Source: Pseudozobellia sp. WGM2
Lineage (GTDB): Bacteria; Bacteroidota; Bacteroidia; Flavobacteriales; Flavobacteriaceae
Reading direction: 5' to 3'
NCBI RefSeq assembly: GCF_017810075.1
Contig: NZ_JADNYK010000002.1
Span: 434,001-498,000, forward strand
Length of the DNA: 64,000 bases
The first letter of the stretch is position 1. Each line of letters starts with the position of its first letter. The position numbers and the translations under genes are program-made. Below are positions 43,073 to 52,054 of the stretch, in pieces. A model generated the notes under the pieces. The model worked only from the letters and a program-made list of their open reading frames with translations. It was not told the DNA's origin and did not search any database.

Positions 43073-43744
43073 TTATTTTTTTCCTTCAACAATAATTACG
43101 ATTTCGCCTTTCGGAGGTTTTTCGGTATAATATTTTATGATTTCTGCCAAGTTGCCACGAACGGTCTCTTCATAAAGTTTGGTAAGCTCGCGCGATACCG
43201 ATGCATTTCTTTCAGCTCCGAAATATTCGGAAAATTGGCCTAAGGTTTTCAATAGTTTATAGGGAGACTCATAAAAAATCATAGTTCTAGATTCTTCGGA
43301 CAAAAGCTTTAACCGTGTCTGTCGCCCCTTTTTTGGAGGAAGGAAGCCCTCGAAAGCAAATTTATCATTGGGCAGGCCGCTGTTGACCAAGGCAGGCACA
43401 AAGGCTGTAGCCCCGGGCAGGCATTCGACCTCAATGTTCTTTTCAACACAGGCACGCGTCAGTAAAAAACCGGGGTCAGATATTGCGGGGGTTCCCGCAT
43501 CTGAAATTAAGGCCATGGTTTCGCCAGATTGTATTCGGCTCGTTAACGCGGCAACGGTTTTGTGTTCGTTGTGCATATGATGGCTTTGCATTGGGGTGCT
43601 AATATCGAAATGCTGCATGAGCTTTCCGCTTGTTCTGGTATCTTCGGCAAGTACTAGATCAACCTCTTTTAGAATGCGAACGGCACGAAAGGTCATGTCT
43701 TCTAAATTTCCTATTGGTGTTGGTACCAAATATAGTTTTCCCAT
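43073..43744 (-). CDS. rsmI: 16S rRNA (cytidine1402-2'-O)-methyltransferase
   Basis: Tetrapyrrole-methylase-fold enzyme that methylates C1402 of 16S rRNA using SAM, about 223 residues from MGKLYLVPTPIGNL at 43744. Family motifs: LVLAEDTRTSGKLMQHF, ALISDAGTPAISDPGF, CLPGATAFVPALVNSGLP and FEGFLPPKKGR. The C-terminal extension seen in some RsmI proteins is short here. It is first in a three-gene transcript with HopJ and the glycosylase-like gene. Confidence 0.95.
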   Translation of the reverse strand: MGKLYLVPTPIGNLEDMTFRAVRILKEVDLVLAEDTRTSGKLMQHFDISTPMQSHHMHNEHKTVAALTSRIQSGETMALISDAGTPAISDPGFLLTRACVEKNIEVECLPGATAFVPALVNSGLPNDKFAFEGFLPPKKGRQTRLKLLSEESRTMIFYESPYKLLKTLGQFSEYFGAERNASVSRELTKLYEETVRGNLAEIIKYYTEKPPKGEIVIIVEGKK

Positions 43745-43770
43745 ATGCATCCGCTTTTGGCAATATTAAC

Positions 43771-43806
43771 AAAAAAAGACCGGCTTCCTCTAAGAGAAAT
43801 CCGGTC
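43771..43806 (-). terminator. Terminator of the 43830-44525 gene
   Basis: On the minus strand GACCGG pairs with CCGGTC, with an inner TTTCTC/GAGGAA helix, followed by seven T. It begins 23 bases after the stop codon. Confidence 0.88.
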
Positions 43807-43829
43807 CTATGCCATGTTTTATAATGTCT

Positions 43830-44525
43830 TTAAGAAAATCGTCTTTCAATCAACTGCATGAAACGTTCAACGTATTCTTCTTTTCCCACCCAATTTGCAT
43901 AATCGGGCTTCACCATATTCTCAATAAACGAAATAGAACGCTCTTCACTATCAATTGTATTTAATTGTGACAGCACACGGTTATAGTCTGCAGTACTGCC
44001 ATTAAAAAGGTGCTTTACAAAGGCCAATCGATTGTTGAGGTCGACCTTGATTTCTTTATTGACCAATCTATCATTTAGTGATTTGATGGTGGCTTCTTTT
44101 TCAGGCACCGATTCTTTTTGTGGCATGAATAACTCTTTGTCGTTTTTCATGTAGTCGGGTTGAGACAAAAACTCGGCCAGTACTTCGTCGACCGGAGTTT
44201 CTGGGTCGTTTGGCATTTCTGATACGATATCTTTGATAGTATCCATACCAGGTATCATTATATCTTCTTGATGGGGGTTGCTTTCGGGCACTGATGAGTT
44301 TGCACTCAAGACCGCAGTAGCCATCTTTTCAAACTTTTCTGCAATTACGTTTTTCGACACGTCAATTTCTATGTCGTGTAATTTTTCTTCTATAAACTTC
44401 AGAACGGCCAATTTTTCATAAAGGTCTTTTGCCGCTGTATATAAATCGTCTAGGTTGTTCATGTCGCGAGATGTAATGATATCTGTTGACAGTTTTCTTA
44501 GCTCTTCCTTTAATTTTTTCTTCAT
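43830..44525 (-). CDS. Conserved hypothetical protein of unknown function
   Basis: Protein of 231 residues that I do not recognise beyond having seen similar frames between rsmI and tdk in flavobacteria. There is no signal peptide or membrane segment. Residues 1-90 are helical and charged (LKEELRKLSTDIITSRDM, DLYEKLAVLKFIEEKLHD). A Pro/Glu-rich linker covers about 95-165. A compact C-terminal segment (about 170-231, LNNRLAFVKHLFNGSTADYN, then NWVGKEEYVERFMQLIERRF) may fold independently. It is monocistronic with its own terminator and divergent from tdk. Confidence 0.75.
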   Translation of the reverse strand: MKKKLKEELRKLSTDIITSRDMNNLDDLYTAAKDLYEKLAVLKFIEEKLHDIEIDVSKNVIAEKFEKMATAVLSANSSVPESNPHQEDIMIPGMDTIKDIVSEMPNDPETPVDEVLAEFLSQPDYMKNDKELFMPQKESVPEKEATIKSLNDRLVNKEIKVDLNNRLAFVKHLFNGSTADYNRVLSQLNTIDSEERSISFIENMVKPDYANWVGKEEYVERFMQLIERRFS

Positions 44526-44691
44526 CAGTCAATTTTTTTAAGTAGCACTTTTAGGTAAAGTTGCTAACTTTAGGGTTTGAACTTGTCCCACATTTATTTT
44601 TCACCCTAAATTTGCGTTTGCAATAAAGTACTTGAACAAGTACGCTATAAATAGGAACGAAAAAGCATGTATTTTCGTCTAAAATTACAAA

Positions 44692-45342
44692 ATGTTTCTC
44701 GAAAACACTGTTAATCACAAAGAACAATTCGGATGGATCGAGGTCATCTGCGGGTCTATGTTTTCGGGTAAGACCGAAGAACTGATCAGACGTTTGAAAC
44801 GCGCTCAATTTGCCAAGCAAAAGGTAGAGATCTTTAAGCCTATGGTCGATGTGAGGTATGATGAAGAGATGGTAGTGTCGCACGATGCCAATGAAATACC
44901 CTCTACACCCGTACCTGCCGCTGCAAATATTAGAATTTTAGGCGATACCTGTGATGTAGTAGGTATAGATGAGGCCCAGTTTTTTGATGATGAAATCGTA
45001 ACCGTTTGTAACGATTTAGCCAATAAGGGAGTTAGGGTTGTAGTCGCCGGACTAGATATGGATTTTAAAGGAAACCCTTTTGGGCCTATGCCGGCTCTTA
45101 TGGCCACTGCAGAGTATGTAACCAAGGTGCATGCTATTTGTACGCGCACAGGTAATTTGGCCAATTATAGCTATCGAAAATCAAGTAATGACAACTTGGT
45201 TCTCTTAGGAGAAACTGAAGAATATGAGCCGTTGAGCAGAGCGGCATATTATAAGGCTATGTTGAAAGAAAGGGTTAAACACATAAATGTTGACGGGGAA
45301 ATATTGAACACAAAAGATAAGGGGTCGAATGCCAAAAGCTAA
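44692..45342 (+). CDS. tdk: Thymidine kinase (type II)
   Basis: Pyrimidine salvage enzyme phosphorylating thymidine with ATP. It has 216 residues. Features are the P-loop [11 protein letters not shown] (about residues 22-32), the Mg-binding [25 protein letters not shown] and the zinc/lasso region [16 protein letters not shown]. In the lasso, one of the usual four zinc cysteines is seen as CTRTG; the others are replaced, as in some Bacteroidota. The gene overlaps alr by 14 bases, indicating coupled translation. Confidence 0.95.
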   Translation: MFLENTVNHKEQFGWIEVICGSMFSGKTEELIRRLKRAQFAKQKVEIFKPMVDVRYDEEMVVSHDANEIPSTPVPAAANIRILGDTCDVVGIDEAQFFDDEIVTVCNDLANKGVRVVVAGLDMDFKGNPFGPMPALMATAEYVTKVHAICTRTGNLANYSYRKSSNDNLVLLGETEEYEPLSRAAYYKAMLKERVKHINVDGEILNTKDKGSNAKS

Positions 45343-46438
45343 AGAGACGGTTTTAGAAATAGACCTTGCGGCTCTAAAACATAATTATCGATATTTCAAA
45401 TCGCGAATAAAGCCTGACACACAATTTATGGGGGTGGTCAAGGCCTTTGCCTACGGTAGCGATTCAGTAGCCATTGCCAAGAAATTGCAAGAGTTAGGGG
45501 CCAATTATTTGGCCGTGGCCTATGTTAAAGAAGGTGTTGCCCTAAGAAAGGAGGGTATTACGATACCTATTCTAGTATTGCACCCTTTACCGGTAAGTTT
45601 CAAGAAATTGATTAAACATTGCCTAGAACCCAACCTATATTCAGAGAAAATACTTCATGAGTTCTTAGAGGCCGCCCATAAATTGGGGCAGAAGAATTAT
45701 CCGGTTCATTTAAAATTTAATACAGGTTTAAATCGATTAGGTTTTAAAGAGGATGAAGTAGTTAAAGTATGTAAACTTGTTAAAGCGAAGGAGCAAATTC
45801 AGGTCAAATCGATTTTTTCGCATTTGGCCGCCTCAGAAGATTTGAACGAAAAAGCGTTTACTAAAGGTCAAATCAAGGCTTTTGATAGAATTTATTCGAA
45901 AATGACTGATATTCTTCAAGAGAAACCCTTTCGACATCTTTTAAATACTTCAGGTATTGTCAACTACCCCGATGCGCAGTATGAATTGGTGCGTAGCGGA
46001 ATCGGTCTTTATGGTTATGGCAATGAGGCTGCCGTAGATGAGCAACTGCGTCCTGTGGCGCAGCTCAAGACGATAATTTCTCAAATTCATACGATTTCGG
46101 CCGGTGAGACCATTGGTTATAATAGGAAGTTCAAATCTGATTGTATAAAGATATCCGCTACATTGCCCGTTGGTCATGCCGATGGTATCGGCCGACAGTA
46201 CGGAAATGGTAAAGGTTTTGTAGTTATAAATGGTAAGAAGGCTCATATACTGGGTAATGTCTGTATGGATATGATTATGGTAGATATCACCGACATTGAA
46301 TGCAAGGCCGGTGACGAAGTCATTGTTTTTGGTACGGACGCAAGTGCAGAAAATTTTGCTGCTGAGGCTGGTACGATCTCATATGAATTGCTGACCGGCA
46401 TCTCGCGGCGCGTCAAACGTAGAATTTTGAACAAATAA
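45329..46438 (+). CDS. alr: Alanine racemase
   Basis: PLP enzyme converting L- to D-alanine for peptidoglycan, 369 residues. The PLP lysine is K38 in [12 protein letters not shown], where most enzymes have VKANAYGHG, and Tyr in ETIGYNRKF is the second catalytic base. Other motifs are [30 protein letters not shown] and [12 protein letters not shown]. It is translationally coupled to tdk by a 14-base overlap; tdk-alr is an arrangement I associate with flavobacteria. Confidence 0.95.
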   Translation: MPKAKETVLEIDLAALKHNYRYFKSRIKPDTQFMGVVKAFAYGSDSVAIAKKLQELGANYLAVAYVKEGVALRKEGITIPILVLHPLPVSFKKLIKHCLEPNLYSEKILHEFLEAAHKLGQKNYPVHLKFNTGLNRLGFKEDEVVKVCKLVKAKEQIQVKSIFSHLAASEDLNEKAFTKGQIKAFDRIYSKMTDILQEKPFRHLLNTSGIVNYPDAQYELVRSGIGLYGYGNEAAVDEQLRPVAQLKTIISQIHTISAGETIGYNRKFKSDCIKISATLPVGHADGIGRQYGNGKGFVVINGKKAHILGNVCMDMIMVDITDIECKAGDEVIVFGTDASAENFAAEAGTISYELLTGISRRVKRRILNK

Positions 46439-46522
46439 TTTTTTAACAGTTTCTTGGCAACTGAATATTTTTAGTACATTGCAGTGACTATAAATAATTA
46501 TCAACTAAAAAACACGTGAACC

Positions 46523-46933
46523 ATGTGGAAAGAATTTAAAGATTTTATTATGACCGGCAACGTTATTGACTTGGCGGTTGCTGTTATTTTGGCCGGTGCC
46601 GTTGGTCTGGTCGTTAACGGATTTGTAAACGATATTATGATGCCTATCGTTGGATATTTTGCTGGTGGTATGGACTTTGCCGATATGAAAGTTATACTTT
46701 CTGAAGCAATTGTTGCTGCCGATGGTACTGTTGAGAAGCCAGAGAGTGCTATTCGCTATGGCGCTTGGATCAATTCAATTATCAATTTGATTATTGTTGG
46801 TTTCGTATTGTTTATGATTGTAAAGTCTTACAATAAAGTACGTCAGCCAGAGCCAGAAGTTGAGGCGGCTCCTGCAGGCCCTACTCAAGAAGAGTTGTTG
46901 GCAGAAATTAGAGACTTGCTTAAAAAGCAATAA
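46523..46933 (+). CDS. mscL: Large-conductance mechanosensitive channel
   Basis: Inner-membrane pentameric channel that opens on osmotic downshock, 136 residues. The N-terminal amphipathic helix and TM1 read WKEFKDFIMTGNVIDLAVAV and ILAGAVGLVVNGFVND. TM2 is INSIINLIIVGFVLFMIV. The C-terminal bundle is QEELLAEIRDLLKKQ. It is monocistronic, with a good terminator downstream. Confidence 0.97.
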   Translation: MWKEFKDFIMTGNVIDLAVAVILAGAVGLVVNGFVNDIMMPIVGYFAGGMDFADMKVILSEAIVAADGTVEKPESAIRYGAWINSIINLIIVGFVLFMIVKSYNKVRQPEPEVEAAPAGPTQEELLAEIRDLLKKQ

Positions 46934-46998
46934 GACATAGCTGACGAGGGTTTCGATACCCTTTGTTGGTTGCCGCTGCACTGCAGTATAAATTTAAA

Positions 46999-47040
46999 GC
47001 CGTCATTGAAGTTCGCAACTTTAGTGACGGTTCTTTTTTA
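46999..47040 (+). terminator. Terminator of mscL
   Basis: GCCGTCA (46999-47005) pairs with TGACGGT (47025-47031), with an inner TGAAGTT/AACTTTA stem, followed by TCTTTTTT. It lies about 65 bases after the stop. Confidence 0.8.
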
Positions 47041-47095
47041 CAGTATTGTTATTTATGTAACAATTTGTTATATTTTGAATATTGGTATTGAATTC

Positions 47096-47128
47096 TTTTG
47101 TTCACTCGTTTATGTTGCAGTACATTTG
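47096..47128 (+). promoter_or_regulatory. Bacteroidota-type promoter of asd
   Basis: TTTTG (47096-47100) and TACATTTG (47121-47128) match the -33 TTTG and -7 TAnnTTTG boxes with 20 bases between. Transcription should start near 47133, 15 bases before the ATG. Confidence 0.6.
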
Positions 47129-47147
47129 CCTGACAAAATTTTAAAAG

Positions 47148-48137
47148 ATGAAAGTAGCTGTTGTAGGTGCCACCGGCATGGTTGGCGAGGTTATGTTAAA
47201 AGTATTGGCCGAGCGTGATTTTCCGATTACGGAATTACTCTTAGTAGCCTCTGAGCGTTCTGTGGGTAAAAAACTAGCCTATAAAGGTCAAGAACATACC
47301 ATTATAGGTCTAGCGGACGCGGTTGCCAAAAAGCCGCAAATTGCTATTTTTTCGGCCGGGGGTGATACCTCTTTGGAATGGGCACCAAAATTTGCTGAGG
47401 CGGGCACTACTGTGGTAGATAATTCCTCTGCATGGCGCATGGACCCCACCAAGAAATTGGTTGTTCCTGAAATAAATGCAGATGTATTAACGCCTGAAGA
47501 CAAAATTATCGCCAATCCCAATTGCTCGACCATTCAATTGGTCATGGCATTGGCGCCGTTACATTCAAAATATAAAATGAAACGAGTTCTAGTTTCAACA
47601 TACCAATCGGTATCTGGTACTGGGGTTAAGGCGGTTAAGCAATTGGAAAACGAAATGGCCGGTGTTGATGGTGAAATGGCGTATCCCTATCCTATAAACA
47701 GAAATGCACTGCCACATTGCGATGTTTTTTTAGAGAACGGCTATACCAAAGAAGAGATGAAATTAGCTCGAGAACCGCAGAAAATATTGGACGATAGGTC
47801 ATTTTCTATAAGTGCCACTGCAGTTCGTATTCCTACGGCCGGCGGGCATTCTGAATCAGTAAATGTTGAGTTCGAGAACGATTTTGAATTAAGCGATGTT
47901 CGAAAAATATTGAATGATACCCCAGGCGTGACCGTACAAGATAATCCTGATACGAATACGTACCCAATGCCGATATACGCCCATGATAAAGATGAGGTGT
48001 TCGTTGGGCGAATTCGTAGAGATGAGTCTCAAAGAAACAGTTTGAATATGTGGATCGTTGCAGATAACCTTAGAAAGGGAGCGGCAACCAATGCAGTGCA
48101 AATTGCGGAGTATTTGGTAAAAAACAAGTTGGTATAA
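47148..48137 (+). CDS. asd: Aspartate-semialdehyde dehydrogenase
   Basis: NADPH enzyme at the branch to lysine/diaminopimelate, threonine and methionine, 329 residues. The N-terminal nucleotide motif is VAVVGATGMVGE. The catalytic Cys is C126 in IANPNCSTIQLV. Further family blocks are FSAGGDTSLEWAP, DNSSAWRMDP and IPTAGGHSESVNVEFE with the catalytic His. It is monocistronic with a clear promoter and terminator. Confidence 0.96.
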   Translation: MKVAVVGATGMVGEVMLKVLAERDFPITELLLVASERSVGKKLAYKGQEHTIIGLADAVAKKPQIAIFSAGGDTSLEWAPKFAEAGTTVVDNSSAWRMDPTKKLVVPEINADVLTPEDKIIANPNCSTIQLVMALAPLHSKYKMKRVLVSTYQSVSGTGVKAVKQLENEMAGVDGEMAYPYPINRNALPHCDVFLENGYTKEEMKLAREPQKILDDRSFSISATAVRIPTAGGHSESVNVEFENDFELSDVRKILNDTPGVTVQDNPDTNTYPMPIYAHDKDEVFVGRIRRDESQRNSLNMWIVADNLRKGAATNAVQIAEYLVKNKLV

Positions 48138-48166
48138 ACATATTTATCCTTCTTAAATAAAGTTAA

Positions 48167-48201
48167 AACCTGTACAATCAATTTATTGTACAGGTTTTTT
48201 T
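48167..48201 (+). terminator. Terminator of asd
   Basis: AACCTGTACAAT (48167-48178) and ATTGTACAGGTT (48185-48196) form a perfect 12-base stem followed by T-rich sequence. The -33 box of the next gene may overlap its distal arm. Confidence 0.88.
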
Positions 48202-48241
48202 ATGGTATTTTTGGTCGATTGCAAAAGCAAAGAAAATTGCC

Positions 48242-50398
48242 ATGAAAAAATTCGGTTTATTGGTAGTACTCGCAATTATCATAGTTTCTTGTGAAACTGA
48301 GACAAAAAAAAATAAGATTACAGTGACATATCCCACCACGGCAAAAGTAGACTCTATAGATACATATTTCGGAACCGACGTTAAGGATCCTTACCGCTGG
48401 CTAGAAGATGACCGAAGTAAAGAAACAGAAGCTTGGGTCAAAGAGCAAAACAAGGTAACGTTCGGTTATTTAGAGAAAATTCCTTTTCGAAAGGCTATCA
48501 AACAGCGGCTCGAAAAGCTTTGGAACTATGAAAAATTAGGCTCACCATTCAAAGAGGGCGACTACACCTATTTTTATAAGAACGATGGGTTGCAGAACCA
48601 ATACGTCGTATATCGAAAAAAGGGAGAAGGCGAGCCAGAGATTTTTTTGGATCCCAACACCTTTTCAAAAGACGGCACTACTTCTCTTGCCGGGCTCAGC
48701 TTTACTAAAGATGGGTCGTTGGCGGCATATCTAATTTCAGAAGGGGGCAGTGATTGGCGTAAGGCCATCGTTATTGAAACCGAAACCAAAAAGATTGTTG
48801 AAGATACCTTGACCGATATAAAGTTCAGCGGACTTTCATGGCAAGGTAATGATGGCTTCTATTACTCCAGTTATGATAAACCTGAGGGTAGTGAACTTTC
48901 GGCGAAAACAGATCAGCATAAAGTCTATTACCATAAATTAGGTACATCACAAAAAGAAGACCGATTGGTATTTGGCGGTAGGCCTGAAGAAAAACATCGA
49001 TATGTAGGGGCTTCCGTAAGTGAAGACCAAAGATATCTAACGCTTTCTGCTGCGGTTTCTACTTCAGGAAATAAACTTTTTATTAAAGATTTAAATGATC
49101 CGAATGCCTTGTTAATTCCCATAGTAAATGATACCGATTCCGATAACTATGTCATCGAAAATGTAGGGTCTAAACTATATATTGTTACCAATCGAAACGC
49201 CCCAAATAAAAAAATCGTTACGGTCGATGCCTCTGATCCCAAAACGGAAAACTGGGTAGATTTTATTCCGGAAACCGAAAATGTGCTTTCACCAAGTACG
49301 GGAGGAGGATACTTTTTTACAGAATATATGGTTGATGCCATCAGTAAGGTGCTTCAATATGATTATGAGGGTAATCTCGTTCGTGAGGTGAAGTTGCCCG
49401 GAGTTGGTAGCGCTAGTGGTTTCGGGGGAAAGAAAGAAAACAAAGAATTTTATTTCTCTTTTACCAATTATATTATGCCGGGTTCATCCTATAAGTATGA
49501 TGTTGAAACTGGAGAATATGAACCTTATTGGACACCCGAAATAGATTTTAATCCAAAAGATTACGAAAGCAAGCAAATATTCTATGATTCAAAAGACGGT
49601 ACTAAGGTGCCTATGATTATTACGTATAAAAAGGGACTTGAACTCAATGGTAAAAACCCGACCATCTTATATGGCTATGGCGGGTTCAACATTAGTCTTA
49701 CCCCTTCATTCAGTATCGTTAACGCGGTATGGCTTGAACAGGGTGGTGTGTACGCCGTGCCCAATTTGAGAGGTGGCGGCGAATATGGTAAAAAGTGGCA
49801 TACGGCAGGCATCAAGACCAAAAAACAGAATGTATTTGATGATTTTATCGCTGCCGCGGAATATCTGATAGACAACAAGTATACCTCTTCCGATTATCTC
49901 GCCATCAGAGGCGGAAGTAACGGTGGCCTTTTAGTAGGTGCAACGATGACCCAGCGTCCAGAGTTGATGAAAGTGGCTTTGCCGGCAGTTGGGGTTCTTG
50001 ATATGCTTCGATACCACACGTTTACGGCCGGGGCGGGTTGGGCCTATGATTACGGCACGTCAGAAGAAAGTCAAGAAATGTTCGAATACCTCAAAAACTA
50101 TTCTCCTTTACATAATGTGAAAGAGGGTGTTCATTACCCAGCTACATTGGTCACTACAGGTGATCATGATGATCGCGTAGTGCCTGCGCACAGTTTTAAA
50201 TTTGCTGCTGAATTACAGGCAAAACAGGCTGGGAAGAATCCGACTTTGATTCGTATTGAGACCAACGCTGGTCACGGTGCCGGTACGCCAGTAAGCAAGA
50301 CCATTGAACAATATGCCGATATATTTGGTTTCACCCTATACAACATGGGTTTCGAGAAGTTGCCGAACCAAGCTGTCGTAAAGGAGTTCAAAGATTGA
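48242..50398 (+). CDS. Prolyl oligopeptidase family serine peptidase (S9A), exported
   Basis: Protease cleaving after proline in short peptides, 718 residues. The N-terminus [17 protein letters not shown] is a lipoprotein signal, so it acts outside the cytoplasm. The beta-propeller domain spans about residues 85-430 and the alpha/beta-hydrolase domain follows. The catalytic triad is Ser559 ([11 protein letters not shown]), Asp near 643-644 (GDHDDRV) and His678 (NAGHGAG). The N-terminal [18 protein letters not shown] block is typical of the family. Its upstream region overlaps the asd terminator. Confidence 0.95.
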   Translation: MKKFGLLVVLAIIIVSCETETKKNKITVTYPTTAKVDSIDTYFGTDVKDPYRWLEDDRSKETEAWVKEQNKVTFGYLEKIPFRKAIKQRLEKLWNYEKLGSPFKEGDYTYFYKNDGLQNQYVVYRKKGEGEPEIFLDPNTFSKDGTTSLAGLSFTKDGSLAAYLISEGGSDWRKAIVIETETKKIVEDTLTDIKFSGLSWQGNDGFYYSSYDKPEGSELSAKTDQHKVYYHKLGTSQKEDRLVFGGRPEEKHRYVGASVSEDQRYLTLSAAVSTSGNKLFIKDLNDPNALLIPIVNDTDSDNYVIENVGSKLYIVTNRNAPNKKIVTVDASDPKTENWVDFIPETENVLSPSTGGGYFFTEYMVDAISKVLQYDYEGNLVREVKLPGVGSASGFGGKKENKEFYFSFTNYIMPGSSYKYDVETGEYEPYWTPEIDFNPKDYESKQIFYDSKDGTKVPMIITYKKGLELNGKNPTILYGYGGFNISLTPSFSIVNAVWLEQGGVYAVPNLRGGGEYGKKWHTAGIKTKKQNVFDDFIAAAEYLIDNKYTSSDYLAIRGGSNGGLLVGATMTQRPELMKVALPAVGVLDMLRYHTFTAGAGWAYDYGTSEESQEMFEYLKNYSPLHNVKEGVHYPATLVTTGDHDDRVVPAHSFKFAAELQAKQAGKNPTLIRIETNAGHGAGTPVSKTIEQYADIFGFTLYNMGFEKLPNQAVVKEFKD

Positions 50399-50433
50399 TC
50401 CAATAGCGACCTTTAGATTCAATATATTGCCGT

Positions 50434-50463
50434 AAACTCCGTTTTTTATAGACGGGGTTTTCC
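50434..50463 (+). terminator. Terminator after the prolyl oligopeptidase gene
   Basis: AAACTCCGT (50434-50442) pairs with ACGGGGTTT (50452-50460, one G-T pair) and is followed by a short T-rich tail. Confidence 0.55.
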
Positions 50464-50487
50464 ATTTCTATCAATAACAAATTAAAT

Positions 50488-51468
50488 ATGCTTCAAGTAG
50501 ACCATGTTTCTTTTTCTTATGAAGACGGGGTAACCGTTTTGGAAAATATCAATCTTCGCATTTTAGAGGGAGAGCACATTTCCATCATTGGAGAAAGTGG
50601 TTGTGGCAAGAGTACGCTTTTAAAGATAATTTATGGGCTGTTGGATATTGAAGTGGGCGAAGTGTATTGGAACGACACCCAAGTCTTAGGTCCGCTCTAT
50701 AATTTGGTTCCTGGGGAGTCGTACATGAAGTACTTGGCACAAGACCTCGATTTGATGCCGTATACGACGGTAAGAGAAAATATTTCAGAATTTTTATCGG
50801 TTTTTGAACGAGAAAAATCAGAAGAAAGAATAGATGAACTTTTGGCGTTAATAGAAATGGCCGATTTAGCCGATACCAAGGTTAGATATTTAAGCGGAGG
50901 TCAGCAACAGCGGGTAGCTTTGGCAAGAGCCTTGGCACAAGAGCCAAAAGTGTTATTGTTAGATGAACCTTTTAGCCACATTGACAATTTTAGAAAGAAC
51001 AGTTTGCGACGCAATATATTTGGTTATTTACGTAGGCAAAAAGTAACTGTTATTACGGCGACACATGACCCTATGGATATGCTTCCATTTGCCGATAGAG
51101 TAGTGGTGTTAAAAGATAAATTTATCATTGCGAAAGATACCCCTAGAAACCTATATGAGCATCCGCAAGACTTGTATATCGCATCGTTATTCGGGGAGGC
51201 AAATAGAATTCCTATAAACATTCTAAAATCATATGCCGATACCAAACGTAGGATTATAGTTTACGCGCATGAGTTTAAAGTTTCCCAAAAAACAGGACTC
51301 GAAGTCGTAGTAAAGGGCTCTTATTACATGGGTGGCCATTTTATGATCGGAGGCATCTATGAGGGCCATGACATTTTCTTTCATCACCACGAGCCCTTAG
51401 AGGTCGGTAAGATGATTTTCCTTAATATTTCGATAGAGACTATCAACCAGCGTATGGCTACACCTTAA
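50488..51468 (+). CDS. ABC transporter ATP-binding protein
   Basis: ATPase of 326 residues. Walker A is GESGCGKST (35-43), the Q loop is LAQDLDLMPYTTVREN, the signature is YLSGGQQQRVALARAL, and Walker B is VLLLDEPFSHID with the H loop in TATHDPMDM. Residues about 235-326 form a regulatory TOBE-like extension, as in importers of the sugar/iron/thiamine type (PotA/FbpC-like). No permease or binding protein is adjacent, so the partner is encoded elsewhere. arfB follows after 3 bases. Confidence 0.92.
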   Translation: MLQVDHVSFSYEDGVTVLENINLRILEGEHISIIGESGCGKSTLLKIIYGLLDIEVGEVYWNDTQVLGPLYNLVPGESYMKYLAQDLDLMPYTTVRENISEFLSVFEREKSEERIDELLALIEMADLADTKVRYLSGGQQQRVALARALAQEPKVLLLDEPFSHIDNFRKNSLRRNIFGYLRRQKVTVITATHDPMDMLPFADRVVVLKDKFIIAKDTPRNLYEHPQDLYIASLFGEANRIPINILKSYADTKRRIIVYAHEFKVSQKTGLEVVVKGSYYMGGHFMIGGIYEGHDIFFHHHEPLEVGKMIFLNISIETINQRMATP

Positions 51469-51471
51469 TCT

Positions 51472-51876
51472 ATGAATAGGGAGCGCGCTATACAAGAATT
51501 GAATTTCAAAGCTGTAAGAAGCAGTGGCGCCGGTGGGCAGCATGTGAACAAGGTTTCTACGAAAGTAGAACTCAATTTTAATATTGAGAACTCTTCGGCA
51601 CTATCTTTAGAGGAAAAGAAGCGCGTTTTTCGAAAGTTGGGCAACAGAATAACCAAAGAAGGCGTTCTGCAATTGCAATGCAGCGACACGAGAAGTCAGC
51701 ACAAAAATAAAGAGCTGGTTATCCAAAATTTTATTGAAACGCTTGAGAACGCTCTTAAAAGAAGAAAAAAACGGAGAAAGACCAAACCTTCAAGGTCTTC
51801 GATAGAGAGACGGCTTAAATCAAAAAAGAAGCATGCCCTGAAAAAGGCAAATCGCTCAAAACCTGACTTGAGCTAA
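51472..51876 (+). CDS. arfB: Alternative ribosome-rescue factor (peptidyl-tRNA hydrolase)
   Basis: Releases stalled ribosomes lacking a stop codon. It has 134 residues. The release-factor GGQ motif is G21-G22-Q23 in SSGAGGQHVNKVSTKVEL, followed by LQLQCSDTRSQHKNKE. A basic, lysine-rich C-terminal tail (KRRKKRRKTKPSRSS) is the part that inserts into the mRNA channel. It lies 3 bases after the ABC ATPase gene on the same strand. Confidence 0.95.
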   Translation: MNRERAIQELNFKAVRSSGAGGQHVNKVSTKVELNFNIENSSALSLEEKKRVFRKLGNRITKEGVLQLQCSDTRSQHKNKELVIQNFIETLENALKRRKKRRKTKPSRSSIERRLKSKKKHALKKANRSKPDLS

Positions 51877-52054
51877 GCAGTTTCATTTACACTACTTTTC
51901 TAATCACATAATATTCTTGTTGTAAACTTCACCAAAGTCTTAATACAGTCAATCATATGACTTATCAAGCACGATTTACCCTGATTAAGTTTCTAATTTC
52001 ATGCATGGATTTTGATATTCTTCGAATTCCAATTAAAACCTAGAAAAACACATT

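Noticed and set aside
42724..43092. HopJ similarity as evidence of type III secretion
   Set aside because: The family is widespread in bacteria without such systems, and no secretion genes are nearby.
43068..43092. Longer start for the HopJ-family gene
   Set aside because: It would overlap the rsmI 3' end; the ATG at 43068 follows the rsmI stop by 4 bases.
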